Shown here: one piece after another, positions 33,295 to 41,999 of the stretch
Layout: every line of letters starts with the position of its first letter
How positions within the stretch are numbered: the first letter of the stretch is position 1
Assembly: GCF_003846185.1 (NCBI RefSeq)
Contig: NZ_ML123034.1
Coordinates: 5,133,442-5,197,441, forward strand
DNA: 64,000 bases
Direction of reading: 5' to 3'
DNA from: Streptomyces sp. ADI96-02
GTDB taxonomy: Bacteria; Actinomycetota; Actinomycetes; Streptomycetales; Streptomycetaceae
Position numbers and translations under genes: made by a program
The notes under the pieces: model-generated
The model's input: the letters and a program-made list of their open reading frames with translations, nothing else
Database searches by the model: none
Told to the model about the DNA's origin: nothing

Positions 33295-35265
33295 ATGACG
33301 AAGCCATCCCTCCCCGAGCTCCTCCACGCCGCCGTCACCGCCGTCGGCGGTACGGAAAGGCCCGGCCAGGCCGCCATGGCCGAGGCCGTCGCCGAGGCCG
33401 TCGACAACCAATCCCACCTGCTCGTGCAGGCCGGTACCGGCACGGGCAAGTCCCTCGGCTACCTGGTGCCCGCGCTCGCGCACGGGGAGCGGGTCGTCGT
33501 GGCCACGGCCACCCTCGCCCTCCAGCGCCAGCTCGTGGAGCGGGACCTGCCGCGCACGGTCGAGTCGCTGCATCCGCTGCTGCGCCGGAGGCCGCAGTTC
33601 GCCATGCTCAAGGGCCGGTCGAACTACCTCTGCCTGCACCGGCTCCACGAAGGGGTGCCGCAGGACGAGGAGGAGGGCCTGTTCGACCAGTTCGAGGCGG
33701 CGGCGCCGTCGAGCCGGCTCGGCCAGGACCTGCTGCGGATGCGGGACTGGTCGAGCGACACGGAGACCGGCGACCGGGACGATCTCACCCCCGGAGTCTC
33801 CGACCGGGCCTGGGCGCAGATCTCCGTGTCCTCGCGGGAGTGCCTGGGCGCGACGAAGTGCGCCTACGGGGCCGAGTGCTTCGCGGAGGCGGCCCGCGAG
33901 CGCGCCAAGCTCGCCGATGTCGTGGTCACCAACCACGCTCTGCTCGCCATCGACGCCATCGAGGGCGCGCCGGTGCTGCCGCCGCACGAGGTGCTCATCG
34001 TGGACGAGGCCCACGAGCTGGTCTCCCGGGTCACCGGCGTGGCCACCGGCGAGCTCACCCCCGCCCAGGTCAACCGCGCGGTCCGCCGGGCGGCGAAGCT
34101 GGTCAACGAGAAGGCCGCCGACGCGTTGCAGACCGCCGCGGAGGGGTTCGAGCGGGTGATGGAGCTGGCGCTCCCGGGCCGGCTGGAGGAGGTCCCGGAG
34201 GACCTGGGGTACGCGCTGGCGGCGCTCCGCGACGCGGCCCGTACGGTGGTCTCCGCGATGGGGGCCACCCGGGACAAGTCGGTCCAGGACGAGGACGCCG
34301 TACGCAAGCAGGCCCTGGCCTCCGTCGAGTCGATCCACGCCGTGGCCGAGCGCATCGCCCAGGGCTCGGAGTACGACGTCGTCTGGTACGAGCAGCACGA
34401 GCGGTTCGGCGCGTCCGTGCGCGTGGCTCCGCTCTCCGTGTCGGGGCTGCTGCGCGAGAAGCTCTTCGCGGAGCGGTCCGTGGTCCTGACCTCGGCCACG
34501 CTGAAGCTCGGCGGCGACTTCAACGGGGTGGGCGCCTCGCTGGGGCTGGCGCCCGAGGGTTTCGCGGGGGAGGACGTCCCGCAGTGGAAGGGCCTGGACG
34601 TCGGATCGCCGTTCGACTATCCGAAGCAGGGCATCCTGTACGTCGCCCGGCATCTGGCCACCCCGGGACGCGAGGGTTCCCGTACGGACATGCTCGACGA
34701 GCTCGCGGAGCTGGTGGAGGCGGCGGGCGGACGCACACTGGGGCTGTTCTCCTCGATGCGCGCGGCCAAGGCGGCGGCGGAGGAGCTGCGGGAGCGGCTG
34801 GACAAGCCGATCCTGCTCCAGGGCGAGGAGACCCTCGGCGAGCTCATCAAGAACTTCGCCGCCGATCCGGAGACCTGCCTCTTCGGCACCCTCTCGCTCT
34901 GGCAGGGGGTGGACGTGCCGGGGCCGAGCTGCCAGCTGGTGGTGATGGACCGCATTCCCTTCCCCCGGCCCGACGATCCGCTGATGAGCGCACGGCAGAA
35001 GGCCGTGGAGGAAGCGGGTGGCAACGGCTTCATGGCGGTGGCGGCGACCCATGCGGCACTGCTGATGGCCCAGGGGGCGGGCCGTCTGGTGCGGGCCACG
35101 GGGGACAAGGGCGTCGTCGCCGTGCTGGACCCGCGCCTGGCCAACGCCCGGTACGGGAGCTATCTGCGCGCCTCGCTGCCGGACTTCTGGTACACGACGG
35201 ACCGCAACCAGGCACGGCGCTCGCTCGCGGCCATCGACGCCCGGGCCAAGGAGGAGGGCGCGTGA
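33295..35265 (+). CDS. dinG: ATP-dependent helicase DinG/XPD-like
   Basis: 656 residues. Superfamily 2, 5'-to-3' iron-sulfur helicase. Motif I AGTGTGKSLGYLVPAL; four Cys that could bind a 4Fe-4S cluster lie between NYLCLHRLHEG and RECLGATKCAYGAECF; the DEAH box is EVLIVDEAHELVSRV; the C-terminal helicase domain carries TSATLKLGGDF, GLFSSMRAAKAA, LWQGVDVPG and LLMAQGAGRLVRATGDKG. It removes R-loops and other structures blocking forks. Damage inducibility is supported by the RecA-NDp promoter at 33263-33285. Confidence 0.95.
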   Translation: MTKPSLPELLHAAVTAVGGTERPGQAAMAEAVAEAVDNQSHLLVQAGTGTGKSLGYLVPALAHGERVVVATATLALQRQLVERDLPRTVESLHPLLRRRPQFAMLKGRSNYLCLHRLHEGVPQDEEEGLFDQFEAAAPSSRLGQDLLRMRDWSSDTETGDRDDLTPGVSDRAWAQISVSSRECLGATKCAYGAECFAEAARERAKLADVVVTNHALLAIDAIEGAPVLPPHEVLIVDEAHELVSRVTGVATGELTPAQVNRAVRRAAKLVNEKAADALQTAAEGFERVMELALPGRLEEVPEDLGYALAALRDAARTVVSAMGATRDKSVQDEDAVRKQALASVESIHAVAERIAQGSEYDVVWYEQHERFGASVRVAPLSVSGLLREKLFAERSVVLTSATLKLGGDFNGVGASLGLAPEGFAGEDVPQWKGLDVGSPFDYPKQGILYVARHLATPGREGSRTDMLDELAELVEAAGGRTLGLFSSMRAAKAAAEELRERLDKPILLQGEETLGELIKNFAADPETCLFGTLSLWQGVDVPGPSCQLVVMDRIPFPRPDDPLMSARQKAVEEAGGNGFMAVAATHAALLMAQGAGRLVRATGDKGVVAVLDPRLANARYGSYLRASLPDFWYTTDRNQARRSLAAIDARAKEEGA

Positions 35266-35288
35266 CTGAGCCAAGGAGGAGGGCGCGT
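35245..35288 (+). repeat. 19-base direct repeat spanning the dinG stop codon
   Basis: GCCAAGGAGGAGGGCGCGT occurs at 35245-35263 and 35270-35288. Copy 1 encodes the last residues AKEEGA; copy 2 lies just after the stop and in its own frame also ends in a stop (TAG). It is a recent 25-base tandem duplication of the gene end. Confidence 0.8.
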
Positions 35289-35342
35289 AGCTGAAGGGGG
35301 GCGGCGGGTCCAGGGGCCCTGGCCTCCTGGCGGCACGGCAGA

Positions 35343-35373
35343 GCCCCGGGATCGAGGTCATGGATCCCGGGGC
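35343..35373. terminator. Bidirectional terminator between dinG and lexA
   Basis: GCCCCGGGATC and GATCCCGGGGC form a perfect 11-bp stem with a 9-base loop between the convergent dinG and lexA genes. Confidence 0.75.
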
Positions 35374-35406
35374 CCGGAGCCGACGGCCGCTCTCTTCACA
35401 CGCGGC

Positions 35407-36204
35407 TCACACGCGGCGCAGGACGGCCACCACCTTGCCGAGGATGGTCGCCTCGTCCCCGGGAATGGGCTGGTAGGCCGCGTTGTGCGGGAGCAGCCAG
35501 ACGTGACCGTCCTCGCGGCGGAAGCGCTTGACCGTCGCCTCGCCGTCCAGCATGGCGGCGACGATGTCACCGTTCTCCGCGACGGGCTGCCGACGCACCG
35601 TGACCCAGTCGCCGTCGCAGATGGCGGCCTCGATCATCGAGTCGCCGACCACCTTCAGAACGAACAGCTCACCGTCGCCGACGAGCTGGCGCGGGAGCGG
35701 GAAGACGTCCTCGACCGACTCCTCGGCCAGGATCGGTCCGCCGGCCGCGATCCGGCCCACCAGGGGGACGTAGGAGGCGGCGGGCTTGCCCGTCGTGTCG
35801 GTCGGCTGGGTGCTGGGCTGGTCGGAGCCTCGTACCTCGTAGGCGCGGGGCCGGTGCGGGTCGCGCCGCAGGAAGCCCTTGCGCTCCAGGGCCATCAGCT
35901 GATGGGCCACGGACGACGTGCTGGACAGGCCCACCGCCTGACCGATCTCCCGCATGGACGGCGGGTATCCCCGGCGCTGTACGGAGTCGCGGATGACCTC
36001 GATGACCCGCCGTTGCCGGTCGGTCAGCCCCGAGCTGTCGGCCCGGATGCCTGGCGGCCTTCCGGGCATCGACCGCCCGGGGCGCGCGGGCTCGGGCCCG
36101 TCCGTGTTCGTGACTGAGTCATTCATGGCATGCACCGGCTCAAGTCGGCTCTGGGAGCGGTGGTCCCGGGCGGTGATGGTGGCGCTGTCTGCGGTGGTGG
36201 TCAC
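35407..36204 (-). CDS. lexA: SOS repressor LexA
   Basis: 265 residues from GTG 36204 (GAGAGGG upstream), matching other streptomycete LexA proteins that begin (M/V)TTTADSATIT. The winged-helix DNA-binding domain runs from LTDRQRRVIEVIRDSVQRRG through MREIGQAVGLSSTSSVAHQL; the autocleavage site is the Ala-Gly in VGRIAAGGP; the catalytic Ser is in VVGDSMIEAAICDGD and the Lys in GEATVKRF. All residues needed for RecA-stimulated self-cleavage are present. A good SOS box lies 63 bases upstream, so it represses itself. Confidence 0.97.
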   Translation of the reverse strand: MTTTADSATITARDHRSQSRLEPVHAMNDSVTNTDGPEPARPGRSMPGRPPGIRADSSGLTDRQRRVIEVIRDSVQRRGYPPSMREIGQAVGLSSTSSVAHQLMALERKGFLRRDPHRPRAYEVRGSDQPSTQPTDTTGKPAASYVPLVGRIAAGGPILAEESVEDVFPLPRQLVGDGELFVLKVVGDSMIEAAICDGDWVTVRRQPVAENGDIVAAMLDGEATVKRFRREDGHVWLLPHNAAYQPIPGDEATILGKVVAVLRRV

Positions 36205-36266
36205 GTCGGCCCCTCTCGAATGTTCTCCCTGGCTGGACAACGGTAGTAGCTTTCGAAAGGTTGCGC

Positions 36267-36281
36267 CAAACACACGTTCGA
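36267..36281 (-). promoter_or_regulatory. SOS (LexA) box of lexA
   Basis: On the minus strand, TCGAACGTGTGTTTG, close to the actinobacterial consensus TCGAAC-N4-GTTCGA (left half exact, right half GTTTG). It lies 63 bases upstream of the lexA start. Confidence 0.85.
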
Positions 36282-36550
36282 GTGAAAAACGAATAAAGGA
36301 CTGCCGCTCTTCCTCGATGAGGTGTATGCGGCAGAGAGCGGAGCGGGCCCCGCTCCTTTCGCCCCCGCAGGGGTCGGCGCGGTGGCTTCCCGTCCGGGTT
36401 CCGCCTCGGGCGTCGCCAGTCTTTCATCCGGAGCCCCGCTCTCCGGGTGTCCGCGCGCCTCCCGTACTCTCGTGGCTGTCCCGGACTCCTGCGAAGCGCC
36501 CTGCGGTTACCGCCGGGTGCGACACGCGCTGGGGCCGAAAACGCGGGCAA

Positions 36551-36597
36551 ACCCTAGATCTAGTGGTTGGATTGTTCCCGCCACCCAGAGGTTGTGG
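36551..36597 (+). promoter_or_regulatory. Tandem NrdR boxes upstream of nrdR-nrdJ
   Basis: Box 1 ACCCTAGATCTAGTGG (36551-36566) has a perfect CTAGATCTAG core. Box 2 CACCCAGAGGTTGTGG (36582-36597) is weaker. They are 31 bases apart, three helical turns, as in known NrdR-controlled promoters. This implies autoregulation of nrdR and repression of nrdJ. Confidence 0.8.
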
Positions 36598-36706
36598 TCC
36601 CCGGTTCAGCCGGAGACGGGCATCGCCTATGCTGGGGACTGCTTCCGAGGGCCCGTGAAGGGCCTGAAGAGGCTATTCAGTCGTGCTGCGAAGGAGGGTT
36701 GGAACT

Positions 36707-37219
36707 ATGCACTGCCCCTTCTGCAGGCACCCCGACAGCCGGGTCGTCGACAGTCGCACCACCGATGACGGAACGTCGATCCGCCGTCGCCGGCAGTGCC
36801 CCGACTGCTCCCGCCGCTTCACCACGGTGGAGACCTGCTCGCTGATGGTGGTCAAGCGCAGCGGCGTGACCGAACCCTTCAGTCGTACCAAGGTCATCTC
36901 CGGCGTCCGCAAGGCATGCCAGGGGCGGCCGGTCACGGAGGACGCTCTCGCCAAACTCGGCCAGCGGGTCGAGGAGGCGGTGCGCGCCACCGGCAGCGCC
37001 GAGCTGACCACCCACGACGTGGGCCTGGCCATACTCGGCCCCCTGCAGGAGCTCGACCTCGTCGCGTACCTGCGCTTCGCGTCCGTCTACCGGGCGTTCG
37101 ATTCCCTGGAAGACTTCGAGGCCGCCATCGTGGAGCTGCGCACGCAGCGGCCTCCCGCAGAGGACCGCGGGAGCGGTGGGACCCCTGAGGTCCCCGCGCC
37201 CGCCATCGCCGCCGACTGA
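36707..37219 (+). CDS. nrdR: Transcriptional repressor NrdR
   Basis: 170 residues from ATG 36707, AAGGAGG 9 bases upstream. N-terminal zinc ribbon MHCPFC ... RRRRQCPDCSRRF (four Cys), then an ATP-cone that senses ATP/dATP (VVKRSGVTEPFSRTKVISGV to about residue 140). It represses ribonucleotide reductase genes when dATP is high. The C-terminal 25 residues are Pro/Ala-rich. Located 164 bases before nrdJ on the same strand, the conserved nrdRJ order of streptomycetes. Confidence 0.97.
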   Translation: MHCPFCRHPDSRVVDSRTTDDGTSIRRRRQCPDCSRRFTTVETCSLMVVKRSGVTEPFSRTKVISGVRKACQGRPVTEDALAKLGQRVEEAVRATGSAELTTHDVGLAILGPLQELDLVAYLRFASVYRAFDSLEDFEAAIVELRTQRPPAEDRGSGGTPEVPAPAIAAD

Positions 37220-37383
37220 GCGGCGACCGCCCGAGCCGCCCGGCATACGTCCGCCGGTCCGCGGCCGGGCGACAGGAGACCTGCTTCCGAAGGCCGAAGG
37301 CGGCCCTCGGGGCATCAGACACACACTGTGCCTGGGAAGATATAGGCACTTCAGGGCGTTTTTGCCCACATATGGGAGGCGGC

Positions 37384-40281
37384 ATGACAGAGACGGCGAG
37401 CGGCCCGGCGCGAGGTTCCCGTACCAAGGGTGCCAAGGCGAGCAAGGGTCTGCGTATCGAGCGCATCCACACCACCCCCGGCGTGCACCCGTACGACGAG
37501 GTGGCGTGGGAGCGTCGTGACGTCGTCATGACCAACTGGCGCGACGGCTCGATCAACTTCGAGCAGCGTGGCGTCGAGTTCCCCGACTTCTGGTCGGTGA
37601 ACGCGGTCAACATCGTCACCAGCAAGTACTTCCGCGGGGCCGTCGGCACGCCGCAGCGCGAGACCGGCCTCAAGCAGCTCATCGACCGGATCGTGAAGAC
37701 TTACCGGAAGGCCGGCGAGGACCACAGCTACTTCGCCTCTCCCGCGGACGCCGAGATCTTCGAGCACGAGCTGGCGTACGCCCTCCTGCACCAGATCTTC
37801 AGCTTCAACTCCCCGGTCTGGTTCAACGTCGGGACGCCCCAGCCCCAGCAGGTCTCCGCCTGCTTCATCCTGTCCGTCGACGACTCCATGGAGTCGATCC
37901 TCGACTGGTACAAGGAAGAGGGCATGATCTTCAAGGGCGGCTCGGGCGCCGGCCTGAACCTCTCCCGCATCCGCTCCTCCAAGGAGCTCCTCTCCTCCGG
38001 CGGCAACGCCTCCGGTCCGGTCTCCTTCATGCGGGGCGCCGACGCGTCCGCCGGGACCATCAAGTCCGGTGGCGCCACCCGTCGCGCCGCGAAGATGGTC
38101 ATCCTCGACGTCGACCACCCCGACATCGAGAACTTCATCGAGACCAAGGTGAAGGAGGAGGAGAAGATCCGCGCCCTGCGCGACGCGGGCTTCGACATGG
38201 ACCTGGGCGGCGACGACATCACGTCCGTCCAGTACCAGAACGCCAACAACTCGGTCCGTGTGAACGACGAGTTCATGAAGGCCGTCGAGGCCGGCGGGAA
38301 GTTCGGCCTGCGCGCCCGCATGACCGGCGAGGTCATCGAAGAGGTCGAGGCCAAGTCCCTCTTCCGCAAGATGGCCGAGGCCGCCTGGGCCTGCGCCGAC
38401 CCGGGCATCCAGTACGACGACACCATCAACGCCTGGCACACCTGCCCCGAGTCCGGCCGGATCAACGGCTCGAACCCGTGCAGCGAGTACATGCACCTGG
38501 ACAACACCTCGTGCAACCTCGCCTCGCTGAACCTGATGAAGTTCCTCAAGGACGACGGCCTGGGCAACCAGTCCTTCGAGTCCGAGCGCTTCTCCCAGGT
38601 CGTCGAGCTGGTCATCACCGCGATGGACATCTCCATCTGCTTCGCGGACTTCCCGACGCAGAAGATCGGCGAGAACACCCGCGCCTACCGCCAGCTGGGC
38701 ATCGGCTACGCCAACCTCGGCGCCCTGCTGATGGCCACCGGCCACGCGTACGACAGTGACGGCGGCCGTGCGCTGGCCGGCGCCATCACGTCGCTGATGA
38801 CCGGCACCTCGTACAAGCGCTCCGCCGAGCTGGCCGCCGTCGTCGGCCCGTACGACGGCTACGCCCGCAACGCCGAGCCGCACCAGCGGGTCATGAAGCA
38901 GCACGCCGACGCCAACGCCAAGGCCGTCCACGTCGACGACCTGGACTCACCGGTCTGGGCCGCCGCGACGGAAGCCTGGCAGGACGTGATCCGGTTGGGC
39001 GCGAAGAACGGTTTCCGCAACGCACAGGCATCGGTCATCGCGCCGACGGGCACCATCGGCCTCGCGATGTCCTGCGACACCACCGGCCTGGAGCCCGACC
39101 TCGCCCTGGTCAAGTTCAAGAAGCTGGTCGGCGGCGGCTCCATGCAGATCGTCAACGGCACCGTGCCCCAGGCGCTGCGCCGCCTCGGCTACCAGCCGGA
39201 GCAGATCGAGGCGGTCGTCGCGCACATCGCCGAGAACGGGAACGTGGTCGACGCCCCGGGCCTGAAGACCGAGCACTACGAGGTCTTCGACTGCGCGATG
39301 GGCGAGCGTTCCATCTCCGCGATGGGCCACGTCCGGATGATGGCGGCCATCCAGCCGTGGATCTCCGGCGCGCTCTCCAAGACGGTGAACCTGCCGGAGA
39401 CGGCCACCGTCGAGGACGTCGAGGAGGTCTACTTCGAAGCGTGGAAGATGGGCGTCAAGGCGCTCGCGATCTACCGCGACAACTGCAAGGTCGGCCAGCC
39501 CCTCTCCGCCAAGACGAAGGACAAGGAGAAGGAAGCGGTCACCGCGAAGGCCGAGGAGACCATTCGCACGGCCGTCGAGAAGGTCGTCGAGTACCGCCCG
39601 GTCCGCAAGCGCCTTCCCAAGGGCCGTCCCGGCATCACCACCTCCTTCACGGTGGGTGGGGCCGAGGGCTACATGACCGCCAACTCCTACCCGGACGACG
39701 GTCTCGGCGAGGTCTTCCTGAAGATGTCGAAGCAGGGCTCCACCCTCGCGGGCATGATGGACGCCTTCTCCATCGCCGTCTCGGTCGGCCTGCAGTACGG
39801 CGTCCCGCTGGAGACGTACGTCTCGAAGTTCACGAACATGCGCTTCGAGCCGGCCGGCATGACGGACGACCCGGACGTGCGGATGGCGCAGTCGATCGTC
39901 GACTACATCTTCCGCCGCCTGGCGCTGGACTTCCTGCCGTTCGAGACCCGCTCCGCCCTCGGGATCCACTCCGCCGAGGAGCGTCAGCGCCACCTCGACA
40001 CCGGCTCGTACGAGCCGTCGTTCGAGGCGGACGGCCAGGACGCCGAGAGCCTGGCCCAGTCGGCCCCGCTCCAGTCCGAGCCGCTCAAGGTGGTGACCGC
40101 TCCTCGCGAGGCCGCCGAGAAGCCCGCGCCGAAGACCGCGCACACCTCGGCCGAGCTGGTCGAGATGCAGCTCGGCATCAGCGCCGACGCTCCGCTCTGC
40201 TTCTCCTGCGGAACGAAGATGCAGCGCGCCGGCTCCTGCTACATCTGCGAGGGCTGCGGCTCCACCAGCGGCTGCAGCTGA
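37384..40281 (+). CDS. nrdJ: Adenosylcobalamin-dependent (class II) ribonucleotide reductase
   Basis: 965 residues from ATG 37384 with GGGAGG 4 bases upstream; ATG 37372 is part of that ribosome-binding site. Reduces ribonucleoside diphosphates using coenzyme B12. Core motifs: SACFILSVDDSMESI, FKGGSGAGLNLSRIRSS, the catalytic region NPCSEYMHLDNTSCNLASLN, and ASVIAPTGTIGLAMSCDTTG. The C-terminus has the redox/zinc Cys set CFSCGTKMQRAGSCYICEGC and a final SGCS. No cobalamin riboswitch precedes it; control is through NrdR. A 6-bp inverted repeat GTGCCT/AGGCAC sits at about 37328-37349. Confidence 0.98.
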   Translation: MTETASGPARGSRTKGAKASKGLRIERIHTTPGVHPYDEVAWERRDVVMTNWRDGSINFEQRGVEFPDFWSVNAVNIVTSKYFRGAVGTPQRETGLKQLIDRIVKTYRKAGEDHSYFASPADAEIFEHELAYALLHQIFSFNSPVWFNVGTPQPQQVSACFILSVDDSMESILDWYKEEGMIFKGGSGAGLNLSRIRSSKELLSSGGNASGPVSFMRGADASAGTIKSGGATRRAAKMVILDVDHPDIENFIETKVKEEEKIRALRDAGFDMDLGGDDITSVQYQNANNSVRVNDEFMKAVEAGGKFGLRARMTGEVIEEVEAKSLFRKMAEAAWACADPGIQYDDTINAWHTCPESGRINGSNPCSEYMHLDNTSCNLASLNLMKFLKDDGLGNQSFESERFSQVVELVITAMDISICFADFPTQKIGENTRAYRQLGIGYANLGALLMATGHAYDSDGGRALAGAITSLMTGTSYKRSAELAAVVGPYDGYARNAEPHQRVMKQHADANAKAVHVDDLDSPVWAAATEAWQDVIRLGAKNGFRNAQASVIAPTGTIGLAMSCDTTGLEPDLALVKFKKLVGGGSMQIVNGTVPQALRRLGYQPEQIEAVVAHIAENGNVVDAPGLKTEHYEVFDCAMGERSISAMGHVRMMAAIQPWISGALSKTVNLPETATVEDVEEVYFEAWKMGVKALAIYRDNCKVGQPLSAKTKDKEKEAVTAKAEETIRTAVEKVVEYRPVRKRLPKGRPGITTSFTVGGAEGYMTANSYPDDGLGEVFLKMSKQGSTLAGMMDAFSIAVSVGLQYGVPLETYVSKFTNMRFEPAGMTDDPDVRMAQSIVDYIFRRLALDFLPFETRSALGIHSAEERQRHLDTGSYEPSFEADGQDAESLAQSAPLQSEPLKVVTAPREAAEKPAPKTAHTSAELVEMQLGISADAPLCFSCGTKMQRAGSCYICEGCGSTSGCS

Positions 40282-40291
40282 CCGGTCCCGC

Positions 40292-40334
40292 CACGTCGAC
40301 CGCCCCGGGCTCGTCGCCCGGGGCGGTCGACGTG
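40292..40334. terminator. Strong terminator after nrdJ
   Basis: CACGTCGACCGCCCCGGGC and GCCCGGGGCGGTCGACGTG form a perfect 19-bp stem with a 5-base loop, beginning 10 bases after the nrdJ stop. The convergent terD-like gene ends about 100 bases downstream, so it may serve both. Confidence 0.85.
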
Positions 40335-40436
40335 CGTGCGCACATCTGCGGCAGGGTTCGCGCGGTCGGCCTGAGCGGTTGGCCGGAATTCGGCCCTGCC
40401 GGAGTGCGGCGGGGCGGGAGCGTCCGGGGGGGGGCG

Positions 40437-40973
40437 TCAGGCCCCGGCGGCCCGGCTGCCCATCACCGAGGCGAACGTGTCGGGATCGCCGTCGAACCCG
40501 CGCACGCCCGCCCGGAACCCCCAGAGGCCCGAGGTATCGCGGATGAACTCGCCGACGAGGGCCGCGGTCGCCCAGGCGACCTGCGAGAAGTCGTCCTCGG
40601 CGAGCGTCTCGTAACCCTCCCGGATCTGCACCGCCGTGCTCCCTATGGCCCCGAACGTCTTGTGCCCGTCGCGTTGCTGGATGGCGATGCCGACCACCAC
40701 GCGGCCGTACACGTCCGCCAGGCGGTTCAGCTCGATGGTCATGACCTCGTCGAAGCCGAACCCCTGCCCGGTACGGCTGTCGCGGTTCAGCGTGATGGTG
40801 CCGTCCGGCGACCGGCTGTCGAAATGCACCAGGTAGGCCGGACTGCCGTACGGGTCGTCCGCCGGGTAGGTCGCCGCGATGATGTCGAGGTCGTTGGCCG
40901 ATTCACCACTGGTGCTTGGGTCCCACTTGACCCGTACCTCAACCTTGTCGATGTCCTTGTTCGGAGTGCTCAC
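40437..40973 (-). CDS. TerD-family protein
   Basis: 178 residues from GTG 40973 (GGAGGGGA upstream). TerD/CABP fold: VEVRVKWDPSTSGESANDLD, VHFDSRSPDGTITLNRDSR and DEVMTIELNRLADVYGRVVV. TerD proteins bind calcium and occur in tellurite-resistance and stress systems; streptomycetes have many copies, some linked to differentiation. This is a solitary copy without other ter genes. The precise role is unknown. Confidence 0.88.
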   Translation of the reverse strand: MSTPNKDIDKVEVRVKWDPSTSGESANDLDIIAATYPADDPYGSPAYLVHFDSRSPDGTITLNRDSRTGQGFGFDEVMTIELNRLADVYGRVVVGIAIQQRDGHKTFGAIGSTAVQIREGYETLAEDDFSQVAWATAALVGEFIRDTSGLWGFRAGVRGFDGDPDTFASVMGSRAAGA

Positions 40974-41236
40974 CGGACTCCCCTCCCTGGCCTCCTGGCC
41001 GACGGTCAGCGACCGTTCTCATCACCCGATCATGTACGGAACGGGCCGGTGAGCCAACTGTCCGGGCGGCGGACGGCGGATTCGGGCCATGTGGGCGGCC
41101 CGGCGGGTACCGGCGTGCGAACGGGCTCGGCGGCCCGGTGAGGAAGCGACTCGGCGGCATGGTGAGGAAGCGAACGGTTCGGACCGACCGCGTCCGACCG
41201 TGACCTCCACCACGTTCAGCGCCGTACGATGGCGCG

Positions 41237-41842
41237 GTGCTGGTCAAGTGGATTCGCTGCTCCGTGGTGAACCGTCATGGGTTCGAGCGGGGACAGCGGA
41301 AGTGGGCGGGGCTGCTCGGTGAGCCGGGGTTCAGGGGACAGAGCGGCGGGTGGAGCCGAACACGCCCCGATGTCGCGCACGTCTTCGCCTTCTGGGAGAA
41401 CCGCGTCTTCTACGACTCCTTCATGGCCCGCGGCCACGATCGGCTCGCCACCGAGCAGACGGGCACCTTCCGCGACATGCGGGTCATGCTCTTCGAGCGC
41501 CGTTTCGACGTGAAGACCGGGTTCGAACCGCACTTCGCCGAGGCGGACGTGGCCAGAGTGGCGCACAGTCGCGTCCACGAGGAGCGGGCCGAGCACTTCG
41601 CACTGATGCAGGAGAAGGTGTGGAATCCGGCGATGGCGGGCTCGCCCGGCATGCTGCGAGGTGTCTTCGGGGAAGCACCGGGCCACGAGTTCCTGGTGCT
41701 GTCCCTGTGGAATTCGAGCGCGGAGCGCGGCAAGTACCGCCCTGCCGGAGCCGAACGGCTCTCGGCCCGTGCGCAGACCGAGGCCGACGTGGCCGAGCTG
41801 ACGGGCGACGTCGTCCAGCTCGAACCGTCCTGGACGGTCTGA
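41237..41842 (+). CDS. YdbC / DUF4937 family protein
   Basis: 201 residues from GTG 41237. The N-terminus LVKWIRCSVVNRHGFERGQR and FRGQSGGWSRTRPDVAHVFA match a family of small ferredoxin-like-fold proteins annotated YdbC or DUF4937. A central VMLFERRFDVKTGFEPHF and C-terminal GHEFLVLSLWNSSAERGKY suggest two related halves. No catalytic motif is recognised and the function is unknown. Confidence 0.75.
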   Translation: MLVKWIRCSVVNRHGFERGQRKWAGLLGEPGFRGQSGGWSRTRPDVAHVFAFWENRVFYDSFMARGHDRLATEQTGTFRDMRVMLFERRFDVKTGFEPHFAEADVARVAHSRVHEERAEHFALMQEKVWNPAMAGSPGMLRGVFGEAPGHEFLVLSLWNSSAERGKYRPAGAERLSARAQTEADVAELTGDVVQLEPSWTV

Positions 41843-41874
41843 GCACCGGGCCCCGCCACCGCTGCCGGCATCGG

Positions 41875-41904
41875 TTCCGCTTCCGCTTCCGCTTCCGCTT
41901 CCGT
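41875..41904 (+). repeat. Hexanucleotide tandem repeat (TTCCGC)
   Basis: Four perfect TTCCGC units followed by TTCCGT, 33 bases after the stop of the DUF4937-family gene. Non-coding; a candidate variable-number repeat. Confidence 0.85.
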
Positions 41905-41999
41905 TTCGGGTCACGGACACACCTCTGAGTACGCCCCGGTACGCCGGATGGCGTCCGGACAACCGCTCGGACCGGCCGGATCCGATCTAGGCTCGTTAC

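Larger units (their letters stand above)
36205..36706. promoter_or_regulatory. Divergent lexA / nrdR control region
   Basis: 502 bases with no convincing gene. Next to lexA is its SOS box (36267-36281); next to nrdR are two NrdR-box-like palindromes (36551-36597). The middle 250 bases hold nothing I can name. Confidence 0.7.

Noticed and set aside
37220..37383. Cobalamin riboswitch before nrdJ
   Set aside because: The gap is only 164 bases and lacks the B12-box; control is better explained by NrdR boxes.
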